DNA from: Ignelater luminosus
Lineage: Eukaryota; Arthropoda; Insecta; Coleoptera; Elateridae
Length of the DNA stretch: 64,000 nt
Direction: 5' to 3'
Assembly (NCBI GenBank): GCA_011009095.1
Contig: VTPC01002281.1
Location: forward strand, 1-64,000
Positions 13,681 to 25,138 of the stretch are shown here, piece by piece (position 1 is the first letter of the stretch; every line of letters begins with the position of its first letter). A program made the translations under genes and the position numbers. The notes beneath the pieces were generated by a model that did not search any database, was not told the DNA's origin, and worked only from the letters and a program-made list of their open reading frames with translations.

Positions 13681-14503
13681 ATCTCACTTATGAAAAGTTG
13701 AAATAATCTTTGCAAATATTTATCAGAGAGACATACCTCTTGATGACATATTAATAGCTTTTTTATATGCGCGGAATGCAATTACCTCATTTCCAAAACT
13801 TCTTATCGCTAATACGTAATTACCTAATGTAATTATAATTACACTGTTCACTAGAACTTCAAATGCATATATTTCAAAAATTACACCTGATAGAAAAAAA
13901 TCTGAAAGCGGATTTCAATTCAGAAAAGTCACTTAAGGTTTGCGTAGTTTTTTTAAGAACCAAAAACTCTGTTAATCAGTGTTATCAAACATAAATAGCT
14001 TTAGGACTACTTAGGATAGTCGCTTGGATTTTCAATTAGTTGTTAGTAAATTTATACAAAATCACAACAGAAGAATAATGCTTATGAATCAGTTATTCTT
14101 AACAAAAGCTTATTCCTTGCTTTGATTATTTATCTTTTTTATGACTATTTAATTTGATCTTCATACATTATTGCAAATTTAAATAAATACTTGTTACAAA
14201 ATATTTTTTAAAAAAAGGACAGGATTGTTGTATTTAACCTTGCTGCAGTGTCTCGATAAAAATCATTAATGATGTAAATATCCCATAACATCCACATGAC
14301 CAGGAAATATAGTAGGTATCTAATGTTATAATTGACATAGACGTACTATTTGACGTTCAGTACTAAAATTTTTATTTCTTTTACTTCAAGGGAAAAGTTA
14401 AAACTGTCATTACAGAAAACAAGTGATCACAACAAGAAACCGTAAATTAATTTTTATGCAGACACTAACAAGAAATTTTATTAAGTTTTTCCACAGAAAT
14501 AGC
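13681..14503. other. Intergenic, no gene seen
   Basis: AT-rich spacer upstream of the third array gene. Nothing beyond the conserved block at its right edge was recognised. Confidence 0.5.
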
Positions 14504-14525
14504 TACGTCTATGTTTTAAAACCAT
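14504..14525 (+). promoter_or_regulatory. Conserved upstream block of subfamily A genes (copy 3)
   Basis: TACGTCTATGTTTTAAAA lies 98 bp above the start codon. It matches the block at 171 above the first A gene. A weaker shared TCGTGG follows in both. Confidence 0.4.
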
Positions 14526-14601
14526 AAAATCACCTCGTGGCGAAATAACTGTAGTTTTAGATCGGTTTGCCGCTGCTTTAGACAATGTTTCATTAATAAT
14601 A

Positions 14602-15332
14602 ATGTTTTATGCTTATTTAAATATTATCATTTGCGTATTTATTACTTTACTACAGAATGTACAGGTAATTATCTATTTATTTTTTGTCCTGATCATTTGA
14701 CTAATTTACATTATTTTACTGGGTTTAGGGACAAAATGCTGAAAATTTTGTAGTGGAAAGTTGTAAATTTTGCGAAAACATCACAAATCCAACAATAAAA
14801 GTGTATGTAACATTTAAAGATTTTATACCAGGACATCAAACTATCGAGGCTAATTTAAGTACGCCCATTACAATAGATGAAAGTACTGTGGTAATTAGAA
14901 AACAATTTACAAGTAATACAAATCATTAATTATTGATTCATAATTAGCTGAAGACATCTGTAGACATTGAAGCTAAACTAAAACGGAGTCGTTGGGTTCA
15001 TTTATTTACAGTTGAAGATGATTTCTGCCGTGTAATCCAAATGTATATTGGAGAGTTTTGGTATGAAATTCAAAGAGCTGCTGCTGTAGCTCCAAGAACC
15101 TGTCCTATACCAAGGGTAAATTATTCGTTTTTTAAATTCTAAAATCAGTTAAATAACTATACTATGCTTTCAGGGTAATTATCACGTTGTAAACCATAAA
15201 CTGAATTTTGAAAAATTAAAATTACAAACCTTTCCCTTTGGAAGATTGAGGGTTACAATGATAACGCGTGACAAGTACACCAAGAATGTTTTATCTTGTT
15301 TAGTGTGCATAATTGCTAACTACCTTCCTTGA
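14602..15332 (+). CDS. CheB/DUF1091-like secreted protein, subfamily A, copy 3
   Basis: Four exons: 14602-14664, 14729-14890, 14948-15115 and 15174-15332. They encode 21, 54, 56 and 52 residues, joined in phase 0 (183 in total). The leader MFYAYLNIIICVFITLLQNVQ is a good signal peptide. Exon 2 shares FKDFIPGHQTI and ANLSTPIT with copy 1. Exon 3 has RWVHLFTVEDDFC, GEFWYEIQRAAA and TCPIPR. Exon 4 has GNYHVVNHKLNF and QTFPFGRLRVTM. Like copy 1 it lacks the two extra cysteines of subfamily B, and its exon 3 is three codons longer than in B. It has an additional cysteine in exon 2 (SCKFC). The frame is intact. The family function (ligand or lipid carrier, possibly chemosensory) is inferred from CheB similarity only. 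Confidence 0.75.
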
Positions 15333-16178
15333 TTGTTTTCTTAAACTATTGCTAAATGTAAATAATATAAAAACTATTTACATAATGTAAAAATACTTCT
15401 ATAAATGAAACTTTTAAATCGTTAGTGTTTCTTACTGATTGAGTTTTATACAGATCTGATCACTAAATATGTAGAAAATACTGCATTGGTATTTATCGTT
15501 ACACTTTACTTTATGTTTTGCTTATTAGTCACTAAAATATATTACTTTTCATTGGTTTTTGCGTCTTTAATAATTTTGATCGTTTCTGACAAATCTAGAT
15601 ATTGATGCCTTAAGAAACTTTATTCATCTATTCATGCTCGACAAGACAGTAGTAGCATTAACAAAAGTACATTACCATTGTTGTTACTACATTGAGAAAT
15701 GTGTTGCCTAAATTCAAGTAGGAAACAATTGTGGAAATGTTTACAGTGCGTGAGGTTACTACAAAATTTTTAAATTGGTGAAAAATAGAATTATTTTGCT
15801 ATTGTAAATTCCTAATTATGTTAATGAATTCGCGTTATGACTAGTTAAACTAGCAGTAACTATGCTTTAATAAGAAATTTAATTTGATTACCTTTCTATT
15901 TTGGATATTTACTAAGTAAACAAATTCAGTTAAAACAAGTTTTAATAAAGAAATACCTATAGTTCAAAGGTTTCAATAAAAACTCAAAACACCTTTGACT
16001 ATCTCAGTTATATTATTTCCTATGAAGAACTCTGAAAATATTTTCTAGATTTTCATTTTAATTGCGTTTTCTCGTCAGTTTTGTTTTTTAAAAATCTGAG
16101 TAAAGGAAATTTTAAAGAAATTCTAAATTTAAAATTCCTTGTTTCCTTAATATTTTAAAAACAATTTACTATAATTTT
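15333..16178. other. Intergenic, no gene seen
   Basis: AT-rich spacer between an array gene and the MITE. No signal was recognised. Confidence 0.5.
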
Positions 16179-16428
16179 CAACGAACTCCGAAGGAGTTGT
16201 TACTGAATTTGCGAAGTCTGTCTGTCTGTATGTATGTCCGCATTTTTTGTCAGATTCTGAAATTTTGACTTTAGATTTAGATTCTACATCAAAAGCTAAA
16301 GACGACGTGGTATCTTTGTTTTTTGATAACTCTTTGGAAACATGGTCAAAATGGCTGCCGAAGTCTGAAAAAAGTAGCAAAACGGAGTTCGTTGTGGTTA
16401 TGCTTTGCATTTCTATGTTTTTTATGTA
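16179..16428 (+). mobile_element. MITE-like repeat, copy 1
   Basis: Starts CAACGAACTCCG and has the inverted copy CGGAGTTCGTTG ending at 16394. It contains a TCTGTCTGTCTGTATGTATG tract. A second copy occurs at 45951-47590, interrupted by a mariner. Similarity between copies continues past the inner inverted repeat (TGGTTATGCTTTGCATT), so the true right end may be near 16428. The short frames on both strands are shadows. Confidence 0.6.
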
Positions 16429-16549
16429 AAGTTTATTGGCAATCAGAACAATACATTCTATGAGCTAATCGTATAAAGTAAATAAAAAAAATAAGATTAC
16501 TCTACATCTACAGTAACAAGAGAGGAAGACACCCACTGATGTCACCTCG

Positions 16550-18720
16550 TTAAGCTGCTGATAGATCTTTTGGCCATTTCTTCTTCAATCTTCTGCTGCG
16601 TGGTTCTTCCTTTAATGGATTGACTATTTCATTAGGATGCCATTGCAGCTTTTCATGATATTTTATAGCTTGCTTCTTGATGACTTCTTTTACATATGGA
16701 ACACCAAAGTATGTGTGCAGAGTTTGATTTGTAAAATAAGCCATAGAGCGTTTACTGCTATTCGAAGATACTTGGACTGAAATCTCTGTATTGTGCTAAT
16801 TGTTGAGTTACTTGCACATTTCACAACCATATAACTATATGGGACGGAATATAGTTTTGTTAAATGTTGATTTCTTCCCGATCCGCCAATATTCTCAAAT
16901 ATTCTCTCAATCTACTTGAGTTTTAAGTCCATTTCTTTTCGTTTCTTGCGCACGTGCGTCGCTCACGTAAGACGACTATCAATATGTAACCCTAAGTGTT
17001 TGGCTGTCGTGACTTAGGGTTTTATTTAGTGATATATGGTTACTGAGGGACATTTAAACCGCCTCGTTTATTTTCATTAATTTTTATTCACCATGCTGTG
17101 ATCTATTTTTCCACAAGTTTTAGGTGTCTTTGTGATAATCTTGATGCCATTGCCGGATCATCGCTGAAAGCTAATAGCGTTGTGTCATCAGCAAACGTGC
17201 TTATGCTGCTTTGTTCCATGGAAGGGATATCATATGTGAATAACAAATATAGGAAGGGACCTAGCACGCTCCCTTGCGGTACGCCTGCTCTAATCTGTTT
17301 TATATCAGAAGTTTCATCTCTGATTGTTGTTTGAAAGTGGCGATTTTATAGGTAACTTTGTAAAATTTGGTAGTAATGGTGGGGAAGGAGTTGCTTGATT
17401 TTTGATAGTAGTCCTCTGTGCCAAACTCTATCGAATGCTTGGCGTACGTCCAGGAATACTGCTGAGCAGAATACTTTGTTTTCAAGGGCTGACCGGATAG
17501 AATTGATAAGTCTATGTCACTGCTGGATTGTTAAATGTTGATGGCGAAACCCGAATTGGTGGTCTGGCAGCCATTCGTCTTGAAGCCCATCGTGACGAAT
17601 CCTTTTCAGCAATAGTTTTTCTAGCAACTTGCATATCATTAAATGGAGACTTATGGGACCATAAGAATTTATTTTATCAGGAAGTTTTCCAGGTTTAGGT
17701 AAAAGGATGATCTGGGCAAATTTTAACTGTACTTGCCAATAGCTAAGGCGCAGTATTGCTTTAAATAAAATTTGTAGAAATTGTATTCCTCTATCAGGTA
17801 ACTGTTTAAGTACTGTCGCATCAATTACCCATCGTACCCCGGTGATTTTTTGTTGTTTAGTAGCTTTATTTCTTCTTTGATTTCAGTTTTGGTAAACTTT
17901 TTAATTGGGAGAGACATATGGTGGAGAGAGTTTTTCAGAAGTTTTCAATTTCGATATTTTTTTGTCCGTATATGGTGCGAAAGTTGTCTCCAAATGTTGC
18001 GCAAATTGTTCTGCCTTTTCTTTGTCTGATCTTAACCAGGAGCCTGCTGAACTTTTTAAAAGTGATATCTGTGTGGTTGGTTTCTGAAGCTCTTTGTGGT
18101 TTTCCAGATGGTGTTTTCTTTGGCAGAGAGTGCGGTTTGTAATTTTTGCTTAATTTACTTTAATATAGATCTAGTTAGCAATTGATAAGGCTTGGTTTCT
18201 CATTACGATTTAGTAATTGTCATTTAGATTTCTCCTTTAATTATTATGTTTCAGCTTCTCCTACGTTTTGTATAAAATATTCTAAAATTTTCATTTTTTA
18301 AGGTATCCCATGTGTGGTTGACCTTTTGTTTTTGGTTTAGCCAAAATGAACTGAAGTTGGGATTTCTATACTAGTAATTTGGTTTCATTTAAGTTTGAAA
18401 TTGTAGTTTACAATAATGTCATCGTGAAACGTGGGATCTTATCGATTGTTACCGTAATATTGCTGCTTGATCATGTTGTTGTTTATCAGAACTTTTTATC
18501 CTTATGTCTTCTTTCGATTATTTAAAAAGTTAATTTTAAATTCCAGGATTCTGATTGGATCGAGTTTGCTTCGTAGGGGTCGTAGTTTGTTCCGCGCAGA
18601 AAAGTCTTTAGTAGAGCGGAAAACTCTATGTAGGCGGATTCGCTGCTGTTATTTGTGCCCAAGACTACTAGAAATTGTGAGTTTGTGACAAGCCTTAATC
18701 AAGCGAGGGAAGTAGGTTTG
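16550..18720 (-). pseudogene. Jockey-type LINE ORF2 remnant
   Basis: Minus-strand frames give a decayed reverse-transcriptase ORF. Going from high to low coordinates, an upstream linker (near 18100-18000) has 'FKKFSRLLVKIRQRKG' and YGQKNIEIENF pieces. A finger/palm stretch near 17480-17300 has AKHSIEFGTEDYYQKSSNS, corresponding to the family's 'AFDRVWHDGLLYKL'. A reverse reading of GVPQGSVLGP near 17290-17240 is broken by frameshifts. STFADDTTLLAFSDDPAMAS lies near 17200-17140 and carries the catalytic ADD motif. A C-terminal part has HLGLHIDSRLT, RRFKC and THVRKKRKEM. Frameshifts and stops are frequent. The endonuclease and both ends are not clear. Confidence 0.65.
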
Positions 18721-20259
18721 TTTCGTTTTTTTATTAGTAGGTCTCATGTTAGGTATCGGTTCTTTTAGCTTGTTGGCGCACCTGCAATTTCATTCTTGCA
18801 GCAAAAAATCATAATGGAGTATCGTGAAGGATTAAGCACACTGATAATTTCTGCTTCAAACCGTAAGGGACTCTTATTCCGTTCTTCTTCCGATCTAAAC
18901 ATCTGGTTCGAAATTTTTGTTTCTTTAATTTAAATGGAAACTTCTGATCAATTCGTAAAGAATTGAGTGCCTGCACATATGGTGAACATCTTATAGAGCT
19001 CGTTATTCTACTAGTATTATCCCTGCCGTCAACCATTTAAAATATATATATTATTTAATTTAACCTGTTTCCTATTCTATTACATTTAGTAATTTGATAT
19101 AATTTCACTTGGATTTATTTCTACGAAGTTTGTTACATGATTTAACATTTTTTTTCACAAAACATTTACCGGTGTATTATTGTATGTATAACTCCTTTAT
19201 CCTCTCTCAAGGCTACCCACTGAGATTTAGCCGGCCTTAGACCATTAGTGTCTTTTAGTTAAACTAGAGTTCATTATCTTATAGCACAAGATTAAATTAC
19301 AACAGTTGCGACTATTTAGTTTATTTTATTGGTTGTTATTGTTTATATATTATCTATTCTGTATTTCCCAACATTTGTAAATGACTAAGGAAATAAATTA
19401 CTACTAGTGCTACTAGGAAAGTGGCAGATCATTACACTTTTCAATGTTAAATTAATTAATTTTAAACTATTTCAGTGGGATACGTTTATTAATACATTCA
19501 TTTTATAATTGTGCAAGTTGGCAAATAAATTATAAAAAATAAATTTGAAATTTCCATATTTCACTTACATTATTCAGATTCAACAGTCACACAATCACAG
19601 CCTCTGTAAGTAGATAACACACAATACAATGACGTCAAGACCACGTACAAATTAAAACTATGCGCACGGCACACTGAAAGGGTTAGGAGGTTATTTGTGG
19701 ATTTATACGTAAATCTATGTTTTCCACGGTTTATTAAAATTGAGGGGGAAACAGCACGTTGACTACAATCTAACCGAGAGTCCGGAAGATTTGTTTTATA
19801 CTTTGTCTAATTGTCAATTACTTGCTCCGTTTTTCCTTAAAACTTTATTTTAAAATTTGCACGGCTTTTACATATTTCACAAGATGTCGGTTAAAATCGT
19901 GCAAACTTCCTGTTTTTAGACAAAGTGGGGTACATCTGTTTTATTTTAAATCTATCACCTTTGATTTTAAATGGACGTACTCTGTTTTAAATCAAAACAA
20001 AACGCAGCTGATCAATTAGGGAAACACAACTTATAATAAATAAATCTCACAAAAGAAAATCTAAAATTATTTTACCTATCTGCACTGTCTCCTACACAAG
20101 AACGATTCCCTCAAAAAATTCCTTTGACTACAATTAATCCGAATTTCCTTAAGATTGACACTGAGAAATTAATATGGTAGCCATCTGTTTGTTCTTAGAA
20201 TAACGATAAATCTAACATTTCCGATTTTCTTGTTTATTAGAAAAATACTCTGAGAATCT
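18721..20259. other. Intergenic, no recognised gene
   Basis: Possibly more of the LINE at the left edge. The remainder, to the Harbinger boundary, is AT-rich and shows nothing I recognise. Confidence 0.4.
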
Positions 20260-20466
20260 TTAAAGGTCTATTCAGAGTAGGAGCGTCGAGCGTCGCGCCG
20301 CGTTCGCGTTGCGTCGAGCGTCGCGTCGCCATTTAAACCGCACAATGTATTTAAATACAAACATTCAGAGTGAGAGTGTTGATACAGCGTTGCATTTGTG
20401 TTATTAAATAGCGTCTGCCCGAAACAATTCGAATTGTTTTTCGCAGCGTTTTCATCAGTGTTCAAC

Positions 20467-22416
20467 ATGAGTTCTGAGCAGGATATAGCTGAGGTGCTCA
20501 TAGCAGAAATACAAGCTAGACCTGCTTTTTGGAATACGAAGTTAGCTTCCTATAACAATAAAAATTTGAGGGACAGACTGTACGCCGAAGTGGCTGAAGT
20601 TTTAGGGATTCCAAGTAAGTATCCTGTATTATATGTATAAAAGTGAGGTTAGAAAACACAACTTTGAATATAATTTGTGTTTATTATTAATAACTACATA
20701 AAATATAAGGTGTTACAGCTAATTGATTCCATTACAGAAATAATCTTTGAACGAATCACGAATTTGTATAGCTTGATTAGATGCTCTATTGTTTCTTACG
20801 TTTAACACCACGTGGTTTTGTTCATCTGTTTGGTGTACAACATGAACATAATCTAAATCATCATTTCCATCAAAGTCCCTGATTAGATTGTGGAGTATGC
20901 ATGAGCATTTGATAACATTTGTAGCTGTTTCTTCTTTAAGTAAAATACTTGTATCAAAAATTCGGAATCTTTGGTATAATATACCAAATGCATTTTCAAT
21001 GCATTTTTGAGCACATGATAAGCGATCGTTGAGAATTTGCCTTTCGTTATTTAAAATTCCATTTCTTGGTCGCGGATATGGCCTCATTAAATATCTTTTT
21101 AAAGGATATGCTTCGTCTCTTACCATGACATTCGGTAATATAACATTGGAATTAGGTAGTGCTTGTTCTGAAGGTATACTGAATCGATTTGACTCCAACA
21201 AATTGTAGAGTGTTGAAGACTGAAATACTCCGCCATCACTTTCAGATCCTCGCGAACCTACTTCGATAGTAACAAACTTCTTTTTGGCATCTGCGACCCC
21301 TTGCAATCCTAGAGAATAATATTTTAAATAATTAAAATACATCGTTCCAGTATTAGGTGGACATCTTATTTGACAGTGCTTTCCATCAATAGATCCGAAA
21401 CAGTTGGGAAAGTTCCACAACGTATTGTATTCTTGGACGATTTGTTCCAACTGTTGTTGCGTAGGAAATGGCATGTAGTCTTCTACTAGTTCTTCCCAAA
21501 TAATTGGACATGTTTCCTTTACTATTTCTGAAACTGTTGAATATCCAACTCGAAATTCGTGTGCCAAATGTTTATAAGTGGTTCAAGTTGTCAGAAACCT
21601 ATAACAAATAGTACAATAAGTAATACATAAAACGTTATGGCTTGTCAAAATTCTCAATTTTCAGAGGAAACAGTAGCAGCTTGTTGGAAAAATAAAAAAG
21701 ACAAATGTCGGCGTGAACTGAAAAAAGTTCCAGTTTTGCATTCGGGAGATGGTGCAAATACTTATAAACCAGCCTGGCCGTATTTTGAAATGATGTCTTT
21801 CCTGAAAGATCAGCTGACTCCGGCAGTTAAGTCTGGAAATTTACCAACTTCTGAGCAGTCTCAGGATGATGAAACTAAATCTAATACTATGGAAGAAGTA
21901 GAAGACGATAGAACAGATACGCAATCAGCGATAGATCATACAATTTCCGTATCGCCTTCGGCATCTGTATCGGCATCATCCACAACTTCTCAGCAAGGAA
22001 AGGGAAATAGGAAAAGATTATGTGATGTAAGAGATGAAAAGTTTTTAGAAATAGAAAATAAAAAGTTGCAGTTATTAGCACAAAATCTGGCACATGACAC
22101 AGACAAGCCAGAAAATGAAGAATTAAATTTTTTTAAAAGTTTGATACCCTATATGGAGAAATTGAATCCCATTCAAAAGTTGAAGGTTAGGAATAAAATT
22201 CAGCAGGTCATCTTAGACGAACTGATATCCATAGAAAACTCTAGAGACACAGATATTCGCCAGTCTACTACAGATTCAGATATTCAGCAATCGATTTCAT
22301 CCCAAGATAAAAATTTAACATTATTATCTTCACAGAATTATATCCATCAGTCTACTATGTCTGCAGATAATGCATCATTCTCTGGTTATATAGATCAATA
22401 CCCTTATAGGTGCTGA
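20467..22416 (+). CDS. Harbinger MADF/Myb-like DNA-binding protein
   Basis: Two exons, 20467-20614 and 21665-22416, encode 299 residues. The donor is CCAA|GTAAGT and the acceptor TTTTCAG|AG; the split codon is Lys. The N-terminal MADF domain (about residues 8-90) has ARPAFWNTKLASYNNKNLRD, then TVAACWKNKKDKCRREL, and ends GANTYKPAWPYFEMMSFL. A Ser/Thr-rich acidic linker follows, then a basic patch (GKGNRKRL) and a helix-rich tail with LNFFKSLIPYMEKLNPIQKL that resembles a BESS-type protein-interaction region. In this superfamily the Myb/MADF protein helps the transposase bind DNA and enter the nucleus. The ORF is intact. Its intron spans the transposase's second exon on the other strand. Confidence 0.85.
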
Positions 22417-23908
22417 AGTTGTTAATATATTTTTTAACTGTTTCTGTTCTGATTCTTACATTTTATTATAGAAAGTTTGTATAATAAAAGTATAAAAAAT
22501 GAATGACTTTTTTTCTTACCTTATAGTAATAACAAGTCGTTCGGCAGGTGTAATATATCTGTTCTTCACAAAATTGTTTGCAGTTTTTACCAAACGATGA
22601 CTGACCTTTTGCAATAAATAATCAAATGTTTGGACGGACATTCTCAAATAATTGAAAAATCGATCTGGATACTTTCTTAGCTTATGATACAAATGGTGGA
22701 ATTCACCAAATAAATATCTTTCCCTGTTTATATGGTGAATTCCAACTTTTTTATTTAACTTCTTAAAAGTATAATACGGTATCTCGAGCAAGAACATTAA
22801 ACGAACTGCTCTTGTTGGAGGAGGATCAATGAATAAATGCCACCGTAGGTGGCTGCCATTTAGAGAACTTAATCTCTCTATGGCTGGTGATTGGAAAAAT
22901 GGTGGATAACTCCTGTCGTGCACGCCAACATGTCGGGTACCAAGCAGTCCGCACGCCCGCAGTCCACGGTGATGATGGTCTGGTGGCGAAGGTGGTGTAG
23001 GCCGGAAGCAGGTTCTCCATGATCCCCGCAGGTGATGGTGTCGATGACCCAGGTTGGATGGTGTACCCAAGGACGGCCAGCGAGCCGTCACACAGAGACG
23101 ACGAGGAGTTCGACGCGACGGTTCTTTTCAGAACGGTGTTGGAATTGTGTAATGAGAAGTGTGAAAGTGTGTATATGTTAGTGTAGTGGTGTGTGGTGTC
23201 TAGGTGAATATAGTGTGCCGTGGAAGTGCAAAACTGTTCCGGCATTTGCCTTAACCACTGGGGAAACCACGGAAAACCCAGTGAGAACAGTGTGGTGGTT
23301 GGAATGGATGTGGTGATTATTGGCGGGAATTGTTAGGCGGGAATAGTTTGGCGGGAAGTTGTTGGAGGGAACGGATTTGGCGGGAAGCGTGACGGATTGA
23401 CGAAGAATTTCCGGGCGTCGTGGAGTAGGTACCTCGAGGAGCCCCGGGCTCGAGGGTTTGGGTAGGAATGGAATTTGGTAATCACGGCCCGGTAGCTACC
23501 CGGGCCGATCGGGTGAGGCTGAGATGTGTGGTGATGATGGCCGGGCCTGCGCACCCCTACGCAGACGCCGGTTGGTGGTGGAGCGGCCGTTGATCCATCT
23601 ACTGCATCTTGGGTATGATTGGGTTTGTGGCGGTCGCGGTCTTCAAGCTCCCTCAATTCCTGGAGACCGACGGTCGGTTGGGTTGATGCAGCGATGCGAC
23701 CTCAAGTCGCCCCGTTGGTGGTGGATGTGGGCCAGGCCTGTGCCCCCCCATACACAGACTCTGGAGGGTGGGTTGGCGGTAGCTCCCCAACTACCGCGTT
23801 TGTGGTTGAGCCCGTACTCTTCGTCACCGATGCGTCACCGCTCGCGCTGCAGACCGGGTCGACTGCCTCGCTTCGCACTCGAAGCCGGAATGCTCTTGTT
23901 GGAGCCAT
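20719..23908 (-). pseudogene. HARBI1-type Harbinger transposase, interrupted
   Basis: Two exons on the minus strand. Exon A runs from the ATG at 23908 to 22520; exon B runs from 21598 to 20719. The donor is AAG|GTAAGA and the acceptor TTATAG|G. Exon A is cut six codons in (MAPTRA) by the retroposon at 22821-23890; the frame continues correctly on its far side. The DDE nuclease has GSIDGKH (first Asp), SESDGGVF (second Asp), RDEAYPL, and CIENAFGILYQRFRI (Glu). Without the insert it would be about 398 residues, normal for the family. An in-frame TGA at 21585-21583 sits where the family has the Gly of 'FLATGxSY', a second defect. The gene cannot make a full product. Confidence 0.85.
22821..23890 (-). 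mobile_element. GC-rich retroposon inserted in the Harbinger transposase
   Basis: A 14-bp direct repeat, TGCTCTTGTTGGAG, flanks the insert (22807-22820 and 23891-23904). Removing the insert with one repeat copy rejoins the transposase frame. The body is far richer in G+C than its surroundings and includes a degenerate internal duplication (about 23528-23595 and 23714-23785). It also has the phrase GGGGAAACCACGGAAAACCC near 23258, a type of sequence I recall from insect retroposons. Minus orientation is suggested by the GC-rich duplicated part lying at the right end, like a LINE 5' region, and the AT-rich TTTATTCATT end at the left. No intact ORF or polymerase motif is seen, so it is probably a non-autonomous or internally deleted non-LTR element. 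Confidence 0.65.
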
Positions 23909-24055
23909 TTTGGGAACTTAAATGATGCTTGCTTGTGCAACGTTAGACGCTGTCACTCTGAATATCCTACGTGACGCGGAAGCAACGCTGCGCGACGTGA
24001 ATGCAACGCTCGGCACAACGCGAACGCGACGCTCCCACTCTGAATAGACCTTTAA

Positions 24056-25138
24056 GGTAATTTGTGTGCACTCCTCATAAAATTTACTTGAACCAAAAAC
24101 TGTAAAAAAAGCTTTTAGATCAAATATGATTCAATGTAATCAGTGTTTTGGTTTGTGGTGCAATTGTGACGTAAAAAGTATATAAATTAACAATGTTTGA
24201 TATTATTTCTATTGTTTCTTTTTTGGTTTGAAGCAGTGGAGGGGTACACGAGTGACTTTTTAGAAAATAAGTCACGTCTGCTTCGTTTATAAAAGGGAAA
24301 TTGCACGGCGAAAGAGTGCTCGAACCAAGCTGGAGCGTTGGTATTTTTCTTATTATGCCGTCTGGGGGGAAAATAGATGGTGTGTGATAATTACTAAAAC
24401 ATTTACATTTTAGTCATCACTTCAATAGTTTCATTTGTGTGTAGGGTAACTAATTTCAAGTAACCCAATCATTATATCATAAGAGCTTTCCATTTTCAAG
24501 AGAACGCGGTTATTAGAACAGAACATAACTTCGTAATTACACGAAGAACTTAGTGAATTAGATAAACATCTGCTAATTATCGTTAATGCAAACACAATAT
24601 ATGATGAAAATTAATTTCTGTAAAAATTCTATTCTGAAATCGAAATACAATTTTGTGCATAATTACTCTGTAAAGTCATCGGACCTTGGAAGGTCATATG
24701 AACACAATAAAAACCAATGATGGCAGAAAAACAAAACAATTACCGTCGGATCAAACATTAGAAATTTTTCTGTCAATGTACCATTTATGTAAGCTAACGG
24801 ACAATACAAAGTACGAATTGACAGAAGAGTATAATTCAAAGCAAGATCTGAAGATTATTATTTATTATTCCCTCTTAAATATTTTCTTTGTAAGTCGCAA
24901 ATTAAAAAAAAATAGAAAGTAGTACATGCATCATTATTTTGTATTTGCGTCAGACTTCAAATCACAAGGGTTAATAATAGAGATGGAATAGCTTTGATAG
25001 CTTTTTTATCATTCGAATTTCCATTTACAGAGTTAATAAATATAGCATACCGGAAGACTGTCTACATACCATTTGGTTTTTCCTCTTTCAGATTAATTCT
25101 AAAAAATGTTTTTTTTTTTTATTTCAGTAGTAGACACA
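24056..25138. other. Spacer upstream of the fourth array gene
   Basis: No gene. TATAAAAG at 24288-24295 is a possible TATA box. ATTTCAG at 25121-25127, eleven bases before the next start codon, looks like a splice acceptor and suggests a 5'-UTR intron. A matching arrangement (TTTTCAG at 38518-38524) precedes the fifth gene. I could not identify the upstream exon. Confidence 0.3.

Larger units (their letters stand above)
20264..24051. mobile_element. PIF/Harbinger DNA transposon with both partner genes
   Basis: The termini are inverted: AGGTCTATTCAGAGT at the left and its complement ACTCTGAATAGACCT at the right. TTAA lies immediately outside both ends (20260-20263 and 24052-24055). GC-rich subterminal segments with repeated GCGTCGAGCGTCGCG-like units stand out against the AT-rich background. 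The element carries a MADF-protein gene (plus) and a HARBI1-type transposase gene (minus), the standard pair of the superfamily. Length is 3788 bp, of which about 1084 bp is a secondary insertion, leaving a native element near 2.7 kb. Harbinger duplications are usually 3 bp (TWA), so the TTAA flanks are unusual or reflect a different boundary. Confidence 0.85.

Noticed and set aside
23524..23925. 133- and 100-codon plus-strand frames in the GC-rich insert
   Set aside because: GC-rich non-coding DNA gives long chance frames. These overlap each other and minus-strand frames, and cross the edge of the inserted retroposon.
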